The translations under genes were made by a program, and so were the position numbers. From the NCBI GenBank assembly GCA_003045935.1, contig PZPI01000001.1, positions 1 to 37,631 on the forward strand: a stretch of 37,631 bases of DNA, given 5' to 3'. Below, piece by piece: positions 24,309-34,034 of this stretch. The notes beneath the pieces were generated by a model that saw nothing but the letters and a program-made list of their open reading frames with translations, searched no databases and was not told where the DNA came from. The DNA comes from Bacteroidota bacterium (GTDB taxonomy: Bacteria > Bacteroidota > Bacteroidia > Flavobacteriales > Flavobacteriaceae). Positions within the stretch are counted from its first letter, which is position 1. Each line of letters starts with the position of its first letter.

Positions 24309-26620
24309 TATAATTGGTGAATATACTTTTCTTCAGGTTGTAATTCGATTCGCTCACCCTTAATTCGGATACTCATAGGTAGTTCAGCAGATCGTAGTGT
24401 GAATGAAGCCACATCCTTAGACACTTCAACCTCAATAGTTCTTGATCTAAAAGTGATTGAAAACTTATAACTATCCCACTCCTGAGGAATCTGAGGATTA
24501 AAATGAAGTTTATCTTCAATCAATCGAAGCCCTGCAAAACCCTCAATGATACTTAGCCATGTCCCCGCCATAGAGGTGATATGCAACCCCTGATGAACCT
24601 CCTTATTGTAATCATCAAGATCAAGTCTTGAAGTTCTGAGGTACAACTGATACGCCTGATCCATTCGGCCAAGTTTAGCGGCCTGAATACTATGAATGCA
24701 TGGAGAAAGTGAGGATTCGTGAACCGTTAAAGGTTCGTAGAAATCAAAGTGCTTCTCTAATTGTTCTACCGAAAAATGATCTTCAAAGAAATAAAATCCT
24801 TGAAGAACATCGGCTTGTTTGATATACGGAGACCTTAAAATACGGTCCCAGGACCACTTTTGATTGATCGGACGATCACTTAGCCCTAATTCGTTAACTG
24901 GTTTTAAAACCTTGTCTAAGAATCCATCTTGTTGTAAAAACACCTCTTTAGATTCACTGTAAGGAAAGTACATATTTTCTGCAATCTCCTCCCACTTTGA
25001 AAGCTCGTTGGTTGTGAGCTTAGTCACTCCGATAATTCGTTGATAATCTTCTAGATATCCATCTTGAACTTTCTCTACTTGTCTCTTGGTATATTGCAAA
25101 CACCACTTAGCAATATAATTGGTATACCAGTTATTATTGACATTATTTTCGTATTCGTTAGGCCCTGTCACTCCGAGCATTACATAAGCCTTCTTATCTT
25201 CTGAGTAGTTTACGCGTTGCTTCCAAAATCTCGCGATCGCAATCAGTACCTCAAGCCCCATTTCTGGGATGTAACTATAATCTCCTGTGAATCTTACATA
25301 GTTAAAGATCGCAAAGGCAATCGCTCCATTTCTATGGATTTCTTCGAACGTGATTTCCCATTCGTTGTGACACTCCTCCCCGTTCATGGTTACCATCGGA
25401 TACAAAGCTGCTCCACCCGTAAACCCTAACATCTTGGCATTAGCAATTGCCTTGTCAAGTTGTCGATATCGATAGGCAAGAAGATTTCTAGCCACCTCTT
25501 CACTCTTGGTCACCATGTAAAAAGGCAAACAATAAGCTTCAGTATCCCAATAGGTACTTCCACCGTACTTTTCACCTGTAAATCCTTTAGGACCTATATT
25601 TAAATCAGGATCATTACCAAGGTATGTCTGGTTTAAATGAAAGATATTATAACGAATACCTTGCTGTGCTTTGACGTCTCCTTTAATCTCAATGTCTGAA
25701 CGCTTCCAGATTTCAGCCCATGCTGACTTTTGAAGATCAAGAAGTCCTGTAAAACCAAAACCACTTGCCTTATCGAGGGCTTCATTAGCTGCGGTAACCA
25801 AGTTTTCTTTAGCGTGATATCTAGAAACCGTGTACCCACCAAACTTCGTTAACCTCGCCGTTTGACCAGAATTCACTCGGGTAACATAATGAATCGACAC
25901 CTTCGAATCTGAACATTCCTCACCCGCCGGCTTGATAGCACGCTGATCAATTTCTAAGTTCGACTGCATGAAGGTGCAAGTGTAGAACTTCGTCTTATTA
26001 GTGTGTGCCTCGATGAAGGCGCGATTTCCTTTTTGAGTTACATCAGTTGTCGACCAGAAGGCATCATCCCAATTACTGTCTCTATTCTTAATACCGCTAT
26101 CGATATAGGGCCGAATCTCTAAATCAATTCCATCCTTAAGTGGCGTAATTTCATAAGAAATAGCCCCAACTTCATCTAAAGCAAGACTTAGAAAGCGTGT
26201 TGATTTTACTTGAACATGGGCCCCATTGTTTAAAATGACCTCAAAGGTTCTGCAATACCAGCCCTCTTTCATATTCAACTCACGGCGAAAATTCAAAACT
26301 TCAGCGGCAGCCGCAATATCAAGCTCTTCGCCTGAAATCAACACTTCAATACCGATCCAATTCGGAGCATTCAAAACCTTTGCAAAATATTCTGGGTATC
26401 CATTCTTCCACCATCCTACTTTGGTCTTGTCTGGGTAGTAAACCCCCGCTATATAACTCCCTTGAAACGTGTCTTTGCTGTAATTCTCTTCGAAATTGGC
26501 ACGTTGGCCCATCGCACCATTACCCAGGCTAAAAAGACTCTCTGCAGAAACTACGGTTTCAGGGCTGTACTTGGATTCTATAATCGACCACTCATTGGCC
26601 TCTACTAAGCTTTGGTTCAT
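24308..26620 (-). CDS. Glycoside hydrolase family 65 disaccharide phosphorylase (maltose phosphorylase-like)
   Basis: MVTMNGEECHNEWEITFEEIHRNGAIAFAI, GVTGPNEYENNVNNNWYTNYIAKW, KQADVLQGFYF; followed on the transcript by GDPD and preceded by beta-PGM. Confidence 0.9.
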   Translation of the reverse strand: MNQSLVEANEWSIIESKYSPETVVSAESLFSLGNGAMGQRANFEENYSKDTFQGSYIAGVYYPDKTKVGWWKNGYPEYFAKVLNAPNWIGIEVLISGEELDIAAAAEVLNFRRELNMKEGWYCRTFEVILNNGAHVQVKSTRFLSLALDEVGAISYEITPLKDGIDLEIRPYIDSGIKNRDSNWDDAFWSTTDVTQKGNRAFIEAHTNKTKFYTCTFMQSNLEIDQRAIKPAGEECSDSKVSIHYVTRVNSGQTARLTKFGGYTVSRYHAKENLVTAANEALDKASGFGFTGLLDLQKSAWAEIWKRSDIEIKGDVKAQQGIRYNIFHLNQTYLGNDPDLNIGPKGFTGEKYGGSTYWDTEAYCLPFYMVTKSEEVARNLLAYRYRQLDKAIANAKMLGFTGGAALYPMVTMNGEECHNEWEITFEEIHRNGAIAFAIFNYVRFTGDYSYIPEMGLEVLIAIARFWKQRVNYSEDKKAYVMLGVTGPNEYENNVNNNWYTNYIAKWCLQYTKRQVEKVQDGYLEDYQRIIGVTKLTTNELSKWEEIAENMYFPYSESKEVFLQQDGFLDKVLKPVNELGLSDRPINQKWSWDRILRSPYIKQADVLQGFYFFEDHFSVEQLEKHFDFYEPLTVHESSLSPCIHSIQAAKLGRMDQAYQLYLRTSRLDLDDYNKEVHQGLHITSMAGTWLSIIEGFAGLRLIEDKLHFNPQIPQEWDSYKFSITFRSRTIEVEVSKDVASFTLRSAELPMSIRIKGERIELQPEEKYIHQL

Positions 26621-26623
26621 CTA

Positions 26624-27286
26624 TTATCTATCAATTAATTGATCTAAAAATGGAAGTGTTAACTCGGTAAAATCTTTAAAAACATGTTTGGCATGCTGCA
26701 GTGTCTCGGTGTCTCCAACACCAATACTATACATACCGGCTCGATTGGCCGCCTCAACTCCAGCAATGGCATCTTCAAAAACCACTGAATACTCCGGTGA
26801 GACATTCAATCCGCTTGCAGCTTTAATAAAAACTTCTGGATCTGGTTTCGCTTTAGAAACCTTGTTACCATCTATAATTACTTCAAAATAAGGGGTAAGC
26901 CCAACACGATCGAGAATTAAAGTGGCGTTTTTACTCGCAGAGCCCAAAGCTATCCCTTGATCTCTGACTTTGAGGTGATCTAAAACTTTTTTGACGTCTA
27001 CGAGAATTTCATCCTCAGTCATGTCTTGAATGAGGTTCAAATAATCTTCGTTTTTTTCGTGCATCCACTGAATAAAATCAGATTCTGAGGCACTGACTCC
27101 TCCACTTTGCAGTAGTAATTCGAGACTCTTTTGACGGCTTACTCCTTTGAATTTCTCGTTTTCTGTTTCATCGAAAAAGATCCCTAAGCGATCGGCTAAT
27201 TTTTTCCACGCCAAATAGTGGTATTTGGCGGTATCTACAATTACACCGTCAAGATCAAAGATGAAAGCGTTACGACCACTTCTCAT
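26624..27286 (-). CDS. pgmB: Beta-phosphoglucomutase (HAD family)
   Basis: AFIFDLDGVIVDTAKYHYLAWKKLADRLG, ALGSASKNA, FEDAIAGVEAANRAGM. Confidence 0.93.
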   Translation of the reverse strand: MRSGRNAFIFDLDGVIVDTAKYHYLAWKKLADRLGIFFDETENEKFKGVSRQKSLELLLQSGGVSASESDFIQWMHEKNEDYLNLIQDMTEDEILVDVKKVLDHLKVRDQGIALGSASKNATLILDRVGLTPYFEVIIDGNKVSKAKPDPEVFIKAASGLNVSPEYSVVFEDAIAGVEAANRAGMYSIGVGDTETLQHAKHVFKDFTELTLPFLDQLIDR

Positions 27287-27334
27287 ACCTTTGTTTTTAT
27301 CGGGACAAATGTAATCAAGATAAAGCTATTCGAC

Positions 27335-29011
27335 CTACCTAAAATAATACCACAAGAATAGAACCACTAGAATAATTGCTATGGTTAGGTAGCGTTCAAT
27401 AGGCTGCGTTTTTTGCTCTGCAGAGGCAACTGTCCCCCGCTCGTAAACTAAACCTACTTCAACTTCTTTGGCGGTAGATGCGTTCGAAAGACTGACTAGT
27501 ACCATTACGGCAATACTAACTACAAAAAGGAAAATTGCATAATGTAAGAAGTTCATCGTAACCAGGGTGTTAATCATTCCTCCTTCAGCTAACTGTAAAC
27601 CACCTTCTTGAGTCATGTATTCTAAAACTAGACGAGCCATTCCCAAAAAGAAACCCGTCCAAAGTGCTGCAACTGCACCCTTAGCATTAATCTTCTTGTA
27701 GAAAATACCTAATAAGAAGGCCGCCGCGATTGGAGGTGAAACATAGGCCTGTACACTCTGTAGATATCTGTAGATTCCTCCACCCTCAGTCAGTTTTTTC
27801 ATAAAAGGGATCCAGGCTAAACCTACAATCACAAGAATTACAGTAGCAATTCGACCTACCATTACCAATTGTTTCTCACTTGCCTCTGGCTTCCATTGCT
27901 TATAGAAGTCAAAAGTAAAAAGTGTTGAGGTACTGTTAAATACAGAAGACAACGAACTCATAAGCGCCGCTAGGAACCCTGCCACAACAAGACCTCTAAA
28001 ACCAACAGGGAGCACTCTTAAAATCAGTGCAGGCAATGCAGCATCTGTAGTTGTGCGAACCTCTCCAGTAATTGGGTTGGTAACTGTAAATAAATCTGGA
28101 TACGAGGTCACTGAAAGTGCGTATGCAATGATACCAGGGAAGATGAAAATAAATAAAGGAAGTAGCTTTAATAAAGAACCAAAAATGGTTCCTTTTCTCG
28201 CCGTTGATATGTCCTTAGCAGACAGTACACGTTGAACAATAAATTGATCAGTACACCAGTACCAAATACCTAAAATAGGAGCTCCTAATAGCACACCTGT
28301 CCAAGGATACTCCTTATTTCTCCATAAACTCATAAACGTATCGGCATCTGGCGAATTCGCCTGTATCGCAGCGGTCACCTCTGACCACCCGCCGATAGCT
28401 TCTAACCCGAAATAGGTCGCTGCTAAACCACCCAAAATAAAGATGATCGCCTGAGCCATATCTGTATAGATAACCGCCTTAAGACCTCCAAAAACGGTAT
28501 ATAGACCTGTTGCAATTACTGTAATCAATGCACCTGTCCAGAATGGAATACCCAACAACACTTCAAACACTAATGCCCCTGCGAAAATGGTGAATGAAAT
28601 TTTGGTGAGAACGTAGGAAACGATAGAAACTACCGAAAGGTAAGTCCTTGCACCTTTGTTGTATCGACGCTCCAAAAATTCAGGCATAGTAAACACTCCA
28701 CTCCTGATGTAGAATGGAACAAACACCCATCCTAAAAGGAGTAAAATCAAAGAAGCTAAAATTTCAAACTGAGCCTCAGGAAAGGCTCCTCTTGCTCCTG
28801 AACCAGAAAGCCCGATAAGGTGTTCAGAACCAATATTACTCGCAAAAAGTGAGGCTCCAATTGCAAACCAGCCCAAATCTCGCCCTCCTAGAAAATAACT
28901 AGAGGCATCAGCTCCCGCCTTTTCTTTTTTGGTGACAAACCAAGCAATTCCAAAAATCAGTAAGAAATAAGCAGCGATTACAGTGAAATCTATAGCTCCT
29001 AGGGTTTCCAT
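27335..29011 (-). CDS. Sodium:solute symporter (SSS, sugar-type)
   Basis: ASLFASNIGSEHLIGLSGSGARGAFPEAQFE, GGLKAVIYTDMAQAI, LMSSLSSVFNSTSTLFTFDFY. Confidence 0.92.
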   Translation of the reverse strand: METLGAIDFTVIAAYFLLIFGIAWFVTKKEKAGADASSYFLGGRDLGWFAIGASLFASNIGSEHLIGLSGSGARGAFPEAQFEILASLILLLLGWVFVPFYIRSGVFTMPEFLERRYNKGARTYLSVVSIVSYVLTKISFTIFAGALVFEVLLGIPFWTGALITVIATGLYTVFGGLKAVIYTDMAQAIIFILGGLAATYFGLEAIGGWSEVTAAIQANSPDADTFMSLWRNKEYPWTGVLLGAPILGIWYWCTDQFIVQRVLSAKDISTARKGTIFGSLLKLLPLFIFIFPGIIAYALSVTSYPDLFTVTNPITGEVRTTTDAALPALILRVLPVGFRGLVVAGFLAALMSSLSSVFNSTSTLFTFDFYKQWKPEASEKQLVMVGRIATVILVIVGLAWIPFMKKLTEGGGIYRYLQSVQAYVSPPIAAAFLLGIFYKKINAKGAVAALWTGFFLGMARLVLEYMTQEGGLQLAEGGMINTLVTMNFLHYAIFLFVVSIAVMVLVSLSNASTAKEVEVGLVYERGTVASAEQKTQPIERYLTIAIILVVLFLWYYFR

Positions 29012-29031
29012 AAAGTTGTCATTATGATTAG

Positions 29032-29039
29032 TAACTTTG
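29032..29039 (+). promoter_or_regulatory. Candidate -7 box (TAACTTTG) for the secreted protein gene
   Basis: Exact TAnnTTTG match 33 nt upstream of GTG 29073; overlaps the track's TTG start at 29037. Confidence 0.35.
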
Positions 29040-29072
29040 CAATTTAGACCTTTTTTAGAATTAACACTGAGT

Positions 29073-29720
29073 GTTGTGATAAAGCAATTGTTTTTTGTCG
29101 GATTTGTAATTCTGAGCTTGAATCTTCAGGCTCAAATCGGCGATTTGCCAAAGGCTAGACCTATCATTAAAGGACAAAATCCTAATCTAGGCGTTAAAAA
29201 TGACTCGAAAGGAACGCTGCTCAGAATGCCTTCTGTACTTGATAGTAGCCTCACAAAACCAAAATCAGGACCTCAACTCATCGATCAATCAAACCTTAAA
29301 GATGCAGGGTTTGATTTAGTCATTGATCCTAAGATCGCACTGGCAGAAAATGCCAATACCAATCTCGCTAGAGGAGACATGTATCTCGGAGATATTAAAA
29401 CCTCTGCAGACAATATAGGGATAGCTATAAGAGATCACGGAGAAATTGACGGGGATCGCGTACTCATTCTCGTCAATGAAGTCATCGTTGAATACAACGC
29501 CTTACTAAGTGGACGTTTTCAAAAACTCAATGTAGCATTAAAGGAAGGCTTTAACACCATCGAATTCAGAGCTCTTAATCAAGGATACGCTGGCCTAAAC
29601 ACTGCCCAATTATTGGTTTTGGATGACAAAGGTGAAGCGATTAAAAATCAAAGTTGGTATCTAGCCACCGGTTCTACGGCGAAAATTATCGTTGTAAAGA
29701 CACCAACCCTAGAAGACTAG
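29073..29720 (+). CDS. Secreted conserved hypothetical protein (flavobacterial type)
   Basis: GTG start then signal peptide IKQLFFVGFVILSLNLQAQ; C-terminal beta-rich region MYLGDIKTSADNIGIAIRDHGEIDGDRVLILVNEVIVEYNALLSGRFQKLNVALKEGFNTIEFRALNQG. Confidence 0.65.
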   Translation, partial: VVIKQLFFVGFVILSLNLQAQIGDLPKARPIIKGQNPNLGVKNDSKGTLLRMPSVLDSSLTKPKSGPQLIDQSNLKDAGFDLVIDPKIALAENANTNLARGDMYLGDIKTSADNIGIAIRDHGEIDGDRVLILVNEVIVEYNALLSGRFQKLNVALKEGFNTIEFRALNQGYAGLNTAQLLVLDDKGEAIKNQSWYLATGSTAKIIVVKTPTLED

Positions 29721-31888
29721 TAACGTTCGCCAGGGTGGTAGGTTTCTATTGCTCTTCGTAGCACCTCTTCTTTGTAAAAAGGAACCTTCTTAAAAGCGCC
29801 ATTGATATAAAGTGATGTCTGATCATCGAAATGATTAGAGTTCGGATCACCACTCTGTCCACCTGCCAGTAGACTGTACGCCTCAACTTTATCACCGAAT
29901 TCTACAACTGCCACAAAACTATTACCACGGGTACCGTATATCTTTTTAGTATTATTATAATAACGCGCACCGTAGGCCGCCAGTGCACCCCAGCGACCAC
30001 TGGCATGCGGAATAGCGATACTTGGCAAAGAATCACTGAAAGCTTGAAAAATAGAGCCATCAATCCTTTGATATCTATTTACCTCACCCCATGCAATAAG
30101 CGGCGTGCCAAAGTCGGTAATCATCTGTTCTGCAGTGGCCTTCAACAGAGCTAATTTCTTTTTAGGATCACTTTCACTACTTCCCCAAAAGGTCAAGTGT
30201 TCCAATTCGCTGTATCCATTAGGGCGTTTAATTTCTCTTAGAAGTCGGGTGCCATAGAAATGCGCAATACTCATGGCTTTGCTGTCTAGATTTGTTTTGA
30301 AATCCCAAGAGCGTAACTCTTCGATAATCTGAGAGAGTTCTGGGTCTGGAAAACGATCGTAAGCATCAATAAGACCCGGAATTAGCACTTCAAAAGCAGG
30401 TAAACTCGGATCATAAGCGAGCTGAATCAACGATTGCAAATCGTGTTTTTGTTCCTTAGCGAGCAGCCGGATTGCATGAATGCCTCTGAAATTCTCGGGG
30501 GCTGTACTCATATAATACGGATAGTCTTCAGGTTTTGGGCTATCGTCCCCTGCTAATGTAAATGGGGTAGAGTTGCAGTTTTGCAACCATCCGGTCGAAG
30601 GATTTAAGAGCGTGATATGCTCGCTTACTTCATGAAGCCCTTGCCAATCAGTTTCTGGGTTAGTACCATCTACGGGTTGTGCATAATCGAATCGCGTATT
30701 ACGTTTCGGAATAAAATTCCCATGCCAATAGGCAATATTACCCTCTGCATCAGCATAGACCGTATTGTTAGAAGAGTTCGTTTTCAAGTTCATCATCTTA
30801 CTAAAGCCTTCATATCCGTTTTGCTTGGTTCGAATAAACGACTGTTCTAGTGCACGAGCCGGCGACCACATCATCGCCGTTGATACCCACTTATCGTCTA
30901 ACTGATGAGTGACTGGGCCATGATGGGTGCGATAAAGGGTATAGGTCTCTTCAACTAGGCTGCCATCTTCTGACCTAACTTTTAAAGTGGTGTCAAAGGA
31001 TTTTATAGGTCTCCACTGGGTTCCGTATCGATATTCAAGACCGTTTGAGGTCTTGCGAACCTCTTCTATAAATTCATCGATGACGTCGGTGTAGGTTGAG
31101 GTATGCATCCATCCGGTCTTCTCATTGAAACCTTGATAGATGAAAAATTGACCCCATGTCACAGCACCATAGGCATTCAAGCCTTCTTCACTAACCACAT
31201 GCATCTCTCCTCTAAAAAAGAACGAGGTGTGAGGATTGATAAGCAGCATAGCATTACCCGATTTCGTTTTATGGGAATTAAGTGCGATTCCATTGGATCC
31301 TGCAGGTTCTAAAAGTGCAACTTCTGCCGCAATAGCCTCAGATTCGATTAAATTAATGGGTCGTTGATCACCATAGAAAGCTTTGATCTTACGCGTCGAA
31401 ACCCTCTCAATATCTCCCCCGATAGATCCTTCGCTAAAGTAGTAGGGCATCCAGGGCTCGAAATGCTTGATCACTCGTGGTTCAACCTCTGGATGAGTCT
31501 CTAAATAATAATTCACACCATCCGCAAAAGCAACACAAAGTTCTTTGAGCCAATCAGGACTTTCCTGATAGGCAGCTTTGGCTTCATCTTCAGTCATGAA
31601 CAGCTGAGCTCGAAGGTCGCTATATAAGGCCGATGAACCTTCAGCTTCGGCAAGTCTTCCTGTTGCCCAAATATAATTTTGTTCGACTCGATTAAAATCA
31701 TCCTCGCACTGGGCATACAGCATTCCAAAAACAGCATCTGCATCGGTCTCTGCGTAAATATGGGGTACACCAAAATCATCTCGAATAATCTCTACACGTT
31801 CAGCCCGAGCCTCGAGTCTTGAAAGTTCTTCAGAACCGGTACATGCCGATAGCACCAAAAAGAATAGTAATAACCCTATTTGCTTCAT
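29717..31888 (-). CDS. Penicillin acylase-family (Ntn-hydrolase) lipoprotein
   Basis: Lipobox LVLSACTGS; spacer then GSNGIALNSHKTKSGNAMLLINPHTSFF (nucleophile Ser at GSNG); NTVYADAEGNIAYWHGNFIP. Confidence 0.9.
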   Translation of the reverse strand: MKQIGLLLFFLVLSACTGSEELSRLEARAERVEIIRDDFGVPHIYAETDADAVFGMLYAQCEDDFNRVEQNYIWATGRLAEAEGSSALYSDLRAQLFMTEDEAKAAYQESPDWLKELCVAFADGVNYYLETHPEVEPRVIKHFEPWMPYYFSEGSIGGDIERVSTRKIKAFYGDQRPINLIESEAIAAEVALLEPAGSNGIALNSHKTKSGNAMLLINPHTSFFFRGEMHVVSEEGLNAYGAVTWGQFFIYQGFNEKTGWMHTSTYTDVIDEFIEEVRKTSNGLEYRYGTQWRPIKSFDTTLKVRSEDGSLVEETYTLYRTHHGPVTHQLDDKWVSTAMMWSPARALEQSFIRTKQNGYEGFSKMMNLKTNSSNNTVYADAEGNIAYWHGNFIPKRNTRFDYAQPVDGTNPETDWQGLHEVSEHITLLNPSTGWLQNCNSTPFTLAGDDSPKPEDYPYYMSTAPENFRGIHAIRLLAKEQKHDLQSLIQLAYDPSLPAFEVLIPGLIDAYDRFPDPELSQIIEELRSWDFKTNLDSKAMSIAHFYGTRLLREIKRPNGYSELEHLTFWGSSESDPKKKLALLKATAEQMITDFGTPLIAWGEVNRYQRIDGSIFQAFSDSLPSIAIPHASGRWGALAAYGARYYNNTKKIYGTRGNSFVAVVEFGDKVEAYSLLAGGQSGDPNSNHFDDQTSLYINGAFKKVPFYKEEVLRRAIETYHPGERY

Positions 31889-31925
31889 TTGAATTCAATT
31901 TTAATACTTGTTCAAGATACTGCAT

Positions 31926-31954
31926 TTTGACTGCAGTGATGCACCTTATCTTTG
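31926..31954 (+). promoter_or_regulatory. Candidate Bacteroidota promoter TTTG-N17-TATCTTTG driving the ABC transporter gene
   Basis: Exact -33 TTTG (31926-31929) and -7 TATCTTTG (31947-31954) with 17-nt spacing, ending 5 nt before ATG 31960. Confidence 0.55.
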
Positions 31955-31959
31955 CGGAT

Positions 31960-33693
31960 ATGAGCGAGACACGTAGCAGTTTAAGGAAAGCCTTCAGAAC
32001 AATAATTAGGCCTAGAATTCATTTAGTATTCACAGGCCTTGGCCTTATCGTAATCAGTAAGGGAGCTTCATTTGTAGCTCCTTTAGCCATGAAAACCTTT
32101 GTCGATGAGCTCATTCCCAAACAAGATTTAGAAGGGATTAAAACCCTGGTAATGGTGGTATTAATCGCCCTTGTTCTGCAAGCCACAACAAGTTTTTTAT
32201 TAACTCGATTAGTCAGCGTGGCGGCACAGTACCTTATTACTGAGTTGCGTATTCAAGTACAGCAAAAACTACTATCTCTCCCCGTTCGCTTTTTTGAAAA
32301 TACTCAAACAGGAGCACTGGTTTCTAGAGTGATGAAAGATGTAGAAGGGGTTAAAAGCCTCGTAGGAACTGGGCTTGTTCAATTGATTGGTGGATTATTT
32401 ACTGCTGCGGTGGCATTCCTATTTCTTATCCGCCTGAGCCTTCCGATGACTCTTTTTAGTTTAGCTCCTCTAGCACTTTTTGCACTTATTGCATTTAAGG
32501 CCTTTACAACGGTACGACCTATCTTCAGAGAGAGAGGTAAAATAGAGGCAGAGGTAAAAGGGCGGCTAAATGAGACTTTCTCGGGGATTCGAATGATCAA
32601 AGGCTTTTCGGCAGAATCAAGAGAGAAATCGAGATTCGAAAAGGGAGCTACTACACTTTTCGAAAATATTAAAAAGTCGATGATCTACATGGCGCTGATT
32701 AGCAGTGGGTCTATACTGCTCGCCGGGGTCGCCACTACACTAGTTACCGGCCTCGGAGGTTACTACATTATCGAGGGTTCATTAAGTCTTGGTGAGTTTT
32801 TACAATTTACCTTCTTGTTAGGTTTACTAATCAGTCCAATATTTCAGTTAACTAGTGTAGGTACTGAAATCACTGACGCCCTAGCGGGTCTTGATCGTAC
32901 CGAAGAGTTATTTGAAAAGATCTCCGAATTTGAAAAACATCAGGGAGCTGAGTTAAATGGAGGTTTTCAGTCGCTAGCTTTTGACAAGGTGTGTTTTAGT
33001 TATAACGAAGGTCGTAAAGTATTAAACAATATTAGTTTCGAATTAAAAGCCGGGCAAACCATAGCTCTTGTAGGAAGTTCGGGAGCAGGAAAATCTACGT
33101 TAGCTAATCTAGCAGCTCGATTTCTTGAACCCGATTCAGGACAACTTATAATCAACGGGCAATTCGCCAATGAAATAGATCTTGCCTCGTACCGCAAGCA
33201 GCTAGGGGTGGTTCTTCAAGATGATTTTCTTTTCGATGGAACGATCAGAGAAAACGTACTCTACGGTAATCCAGAATGCAGTGAGGAAGAACTTAATTCA
33301 GCATTAGATGCTGCCTATATAAGCGAATTCGTAGCTGACTTAGAAAAAGGTATTGAAACCGTTATCGGTGAGAGAGGAATTAAACTCTCTGGGGGGCAAA
33401 GACAGCGATTAGCGATAGCCAGGGCGCTAGTGGCAAATCCTAGGTTATTAATTCTCGATGAAGCCACCTCGAATTTAGATGCTGAAAGCGAACACTACAT
33501 TCAACTTGGTCTCGAGAATCTAACTCGCAATAGAGCCACACTAGTGATTGCCCACCGACTCAGCACTATACAGAATGCAGATGTGATTATCGTCTTAGAA
33601 AAAGGTGAAATTGTAGAACAGGGAACACACAAAGAGCTGTTTGAAAAGCAAGGTAGATACCACAGTCTGTATACAAGACAAGCTCGCATTTAA
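31960..33693 (+). CDS. MsbA-like ABC exporter (fused TMD-NBD)
   Basis: Walker A GSSGAGKST, signature LSGGQRQRLAIARAL, Walker B LLILDEATSNLD, H-loop IAHRLSTI. Start at MSETRSS (31960). Confidence 0.92.
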   Translation: MSETRSSLRKAFRTIIRPRIHLVFTGLGLIVISKGASFVAPLAMKTFVDELIPKQDLEGIKTLVMVVLIALVLQATTSFLLTRLVSVAAQYLITELRIQVQQKLLSLPVRFFENTQTGALVSRVMKDVEGVKSLVGTGLVQLIGGLFTAAVAFLFLIRLSLPMTLFSLAPLALFALIAFKAFTTVRPIFRERGKIEAEVKGRLNETFSGIRMIKGFSAESREKSRFEKGATTLFENIKKSMIYMALISSGSILLAGVATTLVTGLGGYYIIEGSLSLGEFLQFTFLLGLLISPIFQLTSVGTEITDALAGLDRTEELFEKISEFEKHQGAELNGGFQSLAFDKVCFSYNEGRKVLNNISFELKAGQTIALVGSSGAGKSTLANLAARFLEPDSGQLIINGQFANEIDLASYRKQLGVVLQDDFLFDGTIRENVLYGNPECSEEELNSALDAAYISEFVADLEKGIETVIGERGIKLSGGQRQRLAIARALVANPRLLILDEATSNLDAESEHYIQLGLENLTRNRATLVIAHRLSTIQNADVIIVLEKGEIVEQGTHKELFEKQGRYHSLYTRQARI

Positions 33694-33702
33694 TAGCCTT
33701 CA

Positions 33703-34032
33703 TTAAGATTCTGGAGCCATCTGAATGACTAAACCTTTTAGCTCCTCAATAATGGGAATTTGACAACCCAGACGACTGTTATCTTTAACGTGAAAGGCTT
33801 CTGATAGCATAGCCTCTTCCTCATCAGAAATTGGGCTGAGTTCATGTGAGGATTCTATGTAGCATTGACACGAGGCGCACATTGCCATTCCCCCGCAAAT
33901 ACCAACAGTGCCTTCTGGCTCAATCTCGTAGGAGCGTACTACCTCCATGAGATTCATATTCATATCTGTCGGAGCTTGCAATTCATGCTTCACGCCTTTT
34001 CGATCGATGACTGTTATTGCAACCTCATTCAT
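33703..34032 (-). CDS. 2Fe-2S ferredoxin, adrenodoxin type
   Basis: CGGMAMCASCQCYI ... RLGCQI (C-x5-C-x2-C ... C). Confidence 0.92.
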   Translation of the reverse strand: MNEVAITVIDRKGVKHELQAPTDMNMNLMEVVRSYEIEPEGTVGICGGMAMCASCQCYIESSHELSPISDEEEAMLSEAFHVKDNSRLGCQIPIIEELKGLVIQMAPES

Positions 34033-34034
34033 GA

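Noticed and set aside
31819-31959. N-terminal extension of the ABC transporter ORF overlapping the penicillin acylase start
   Set aside because: Extension runs through a consensus promoter and the opposing gene's signal peptide; start at 31960 fits the family better.
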